6,922 bases of DNA from an uncultured Alphaproteobacteria bacterium (GTDB lineage: Bacteria; Pseudomonadota; Alphaproteobacteria; Rhodobacterales; Rhodobacteraceae): NCBI GenBank assembly GCA_929200295.1, contig CAKMZE010000019.1:1-6922 (forward strand), read 5' to 3'. How positions within the stretch are numbered: the first letter of the stretch is position 1; every line of letters begins with the position of its first letter. Position numbers and translations under genes: made by a program. The notes beneath the pieces are model-generated. The model saw only the letters and a program-made list of their open reading frames with translations. It was not told where the DNA came from and did no database searches. Shown here one piece after another: positions 6,129 through 6,922 of the stretch.

Positions 6129-6922
6129 ATGCGAATGCTCATCTCTTTTGCCGCGCTCTTTGCCTCGGTCGCCTTATTGCAGCTGTCATCAGGTGGTGTG
6201 GGACCACTGGATGCGCTCACCGGGTTAAGCCTTGGCTTTACCCGCGCTGAGGTTGGTTTTCTTGGCTCTGCGCATTTCGTGGGGTTCTTTATCGGGTGTT
6301 GGTGGGCACCGCGTCTGATGGGCAGCGTAGGCCACAGCCGGGCCTTTGCCAGCTTTACGGCGCTGGGCGCAATCGGATTAGCCGCACATGTGTTGGTGAG
6401 CGACCCCAAATGGTGGGCTTTATTCCGCGTGGCCTCAGGCCTATGCGTTGCAGGCTGCTACACGGTGATCGAGGCGTGGTTACAAGCAAAGGTCACCAAT
6501 GAAACCCGCGGGCGCGCAATGGCCAGCTACCGGATCGCCGATATGGGGGCCTCTGGTGTTGCACAGCTGATGATCGGCATGCTGGCCAGTGTTGAAACCT
6601 ATGTGGCTTATACCACACTGACGATTATCTGTTGCGCATCCATTCTGCCGCTCACACTCACAACTGTGTCACAGCCTGAAACCCCCAAAGCCCCCCGTTT
6701 ACGCCCGATGCTGGCTTGGCGGTGCTCTCCTTTGGGGGTCATTGCTGTGATCGTGGCCGCGATATCCGCCGCGTCTTTTCGTATGGTCGGCCCGATTTAT
6801 GGGCAAGAAGTGGGTTTAGAGGCAGATCAAATTGGTCTTTTCCTCGCAGCATTTGTGGCAGGCGGGTTTATCGCGCAATGCCCCATGGGCTGGCTTGCAG
6901 ATAAGTTTGACCGCCGCAACGT
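6129..6922 (+). CDS. MFS transporter, YcaD-like (partial, 3' end beyond window)
   Basis: This is an open reading frame of 264 complete codons that runs off the right edge, read from ATG at 6129. It encodes an inner-membrane major facilitator superfamily transporter resembling the YcaD-type MFS proteins common in alphaproteobacteria. Helix one starts almost immediately (residues 3-22). The loop motif 'GFFIGCWWAPRLMGSVGH' (55-72) stands at the motif A position between helices two and three. 'YTVIEAWL' (111-118) and 'RGRAMASYRI' (127-136) follow in the N-terminal half. The second-half motif A 'GWLADKFDRR' (254-263) lies at the window end, so roughly the last third is missing. A weak GAG ribosome-binding site lies 7 nt before the ATG; an alternative ATG is two codons on (6135). 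It is transcribed away from the aldo/keto reductase gene. The substrate is unknown. Confidence 0.9.
   Translation, partial: MRMLISFAALFASVALLQLSSGGVGPLDALTGLSLGFTRAEVGFLGSAHFVGFFIGCWWAPRLMGSVGHSRAFASFTALGAIGLAAHVLVSDPKWWALFRVASGLCVAGCYTVIEAWLQAKVTNETRGRAMASYRIADMGASGVAQLMIGMLASVETYVAYTTLTIICCASILPLTLTTVSQPETPKAPRLRPMLAWRCSPLGVIAVIVAAISAASFRMVGPIYGQEVGLEADQIGLFLAAFVAGGFIAQCPMGWLADKFDRRN

Noticed and set aside
6122..6409. 95-codon minus-strand frame at the right
   Set aside because: It is antisense to the MFS gene, whose helices and motifs are clear.

Overview
The window looks like chromosome from a marine-type alphaproteobacterium, most likely a Rhodobacteraceae (roseobacter-group) member. 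This is inferred from the moderately GC-rich, densely packed coding, the fusion of carnitine 3-dehydrogenase to a thioesterase, and the general look of the proteins. No rRNA or other phylogenetic marker is present. No RNA gene, mobile element or CRISPR array was found.

Layout: seven genes lie on the minus strand and one partial gene on the plus strand. Read in the minus direction they are: a Tas-like aldo/keto reductase (5987-4944); a 119-nt gap to the preferred next start; a BKACE/DUF849 beta-keto acid cleavage enzyme (4824-3916); a Blc-like lipocalin lipoprotein (3919-3347); a 64-residue protein with two membrane segments (3345-3151); a carnitine 3-dehydrogenase fused to a betainyl-CoA thioesterase (3150-1681); an SDR oxidoreductase (1684-926); and an EamA/DMT permease (856-5) that lacks its last helix. 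A YcaD-like MFS transporter starts at 6129, diverges from the reductase and runs off the right edge.

The core is a carnitine-to-glycine-betaine module. The dehydrogenase domain oxidises L-carnitine to 3-dehydrocarnitine. BKACE condenses that with acetyl-CoA to give betainyl-CoA and acetoacetate. The C-terminal hotdog domain of the fusion hydrolyses betainyl-CoA to glycine betaine and CoA. From BKACE to the SDR every junction is a 4-nt overlap, a 1-nt gap or direct abutment, which points to one co-translated unit. That unit includes two envelope proteins (lipocalin and mini-membrane protein) with no known step in the pathway. The SDR is a plausible D-carnitine or 3-hydroxybutyrate dehydrogenase. 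No carnitine importer, pathway regulator, acetoacetate-activating enzyme or glycine betaine demethylation gene is visible.

The points most worth following are the two envelope proteins inside a cytosolic catabolic operon, the interlocked inverted repeats in the divergent intergenic region (6080-6109), an inverted repeat ahead of the BKACE gene (4877-4896), and the abnormal C-terminus of the DMT permease.
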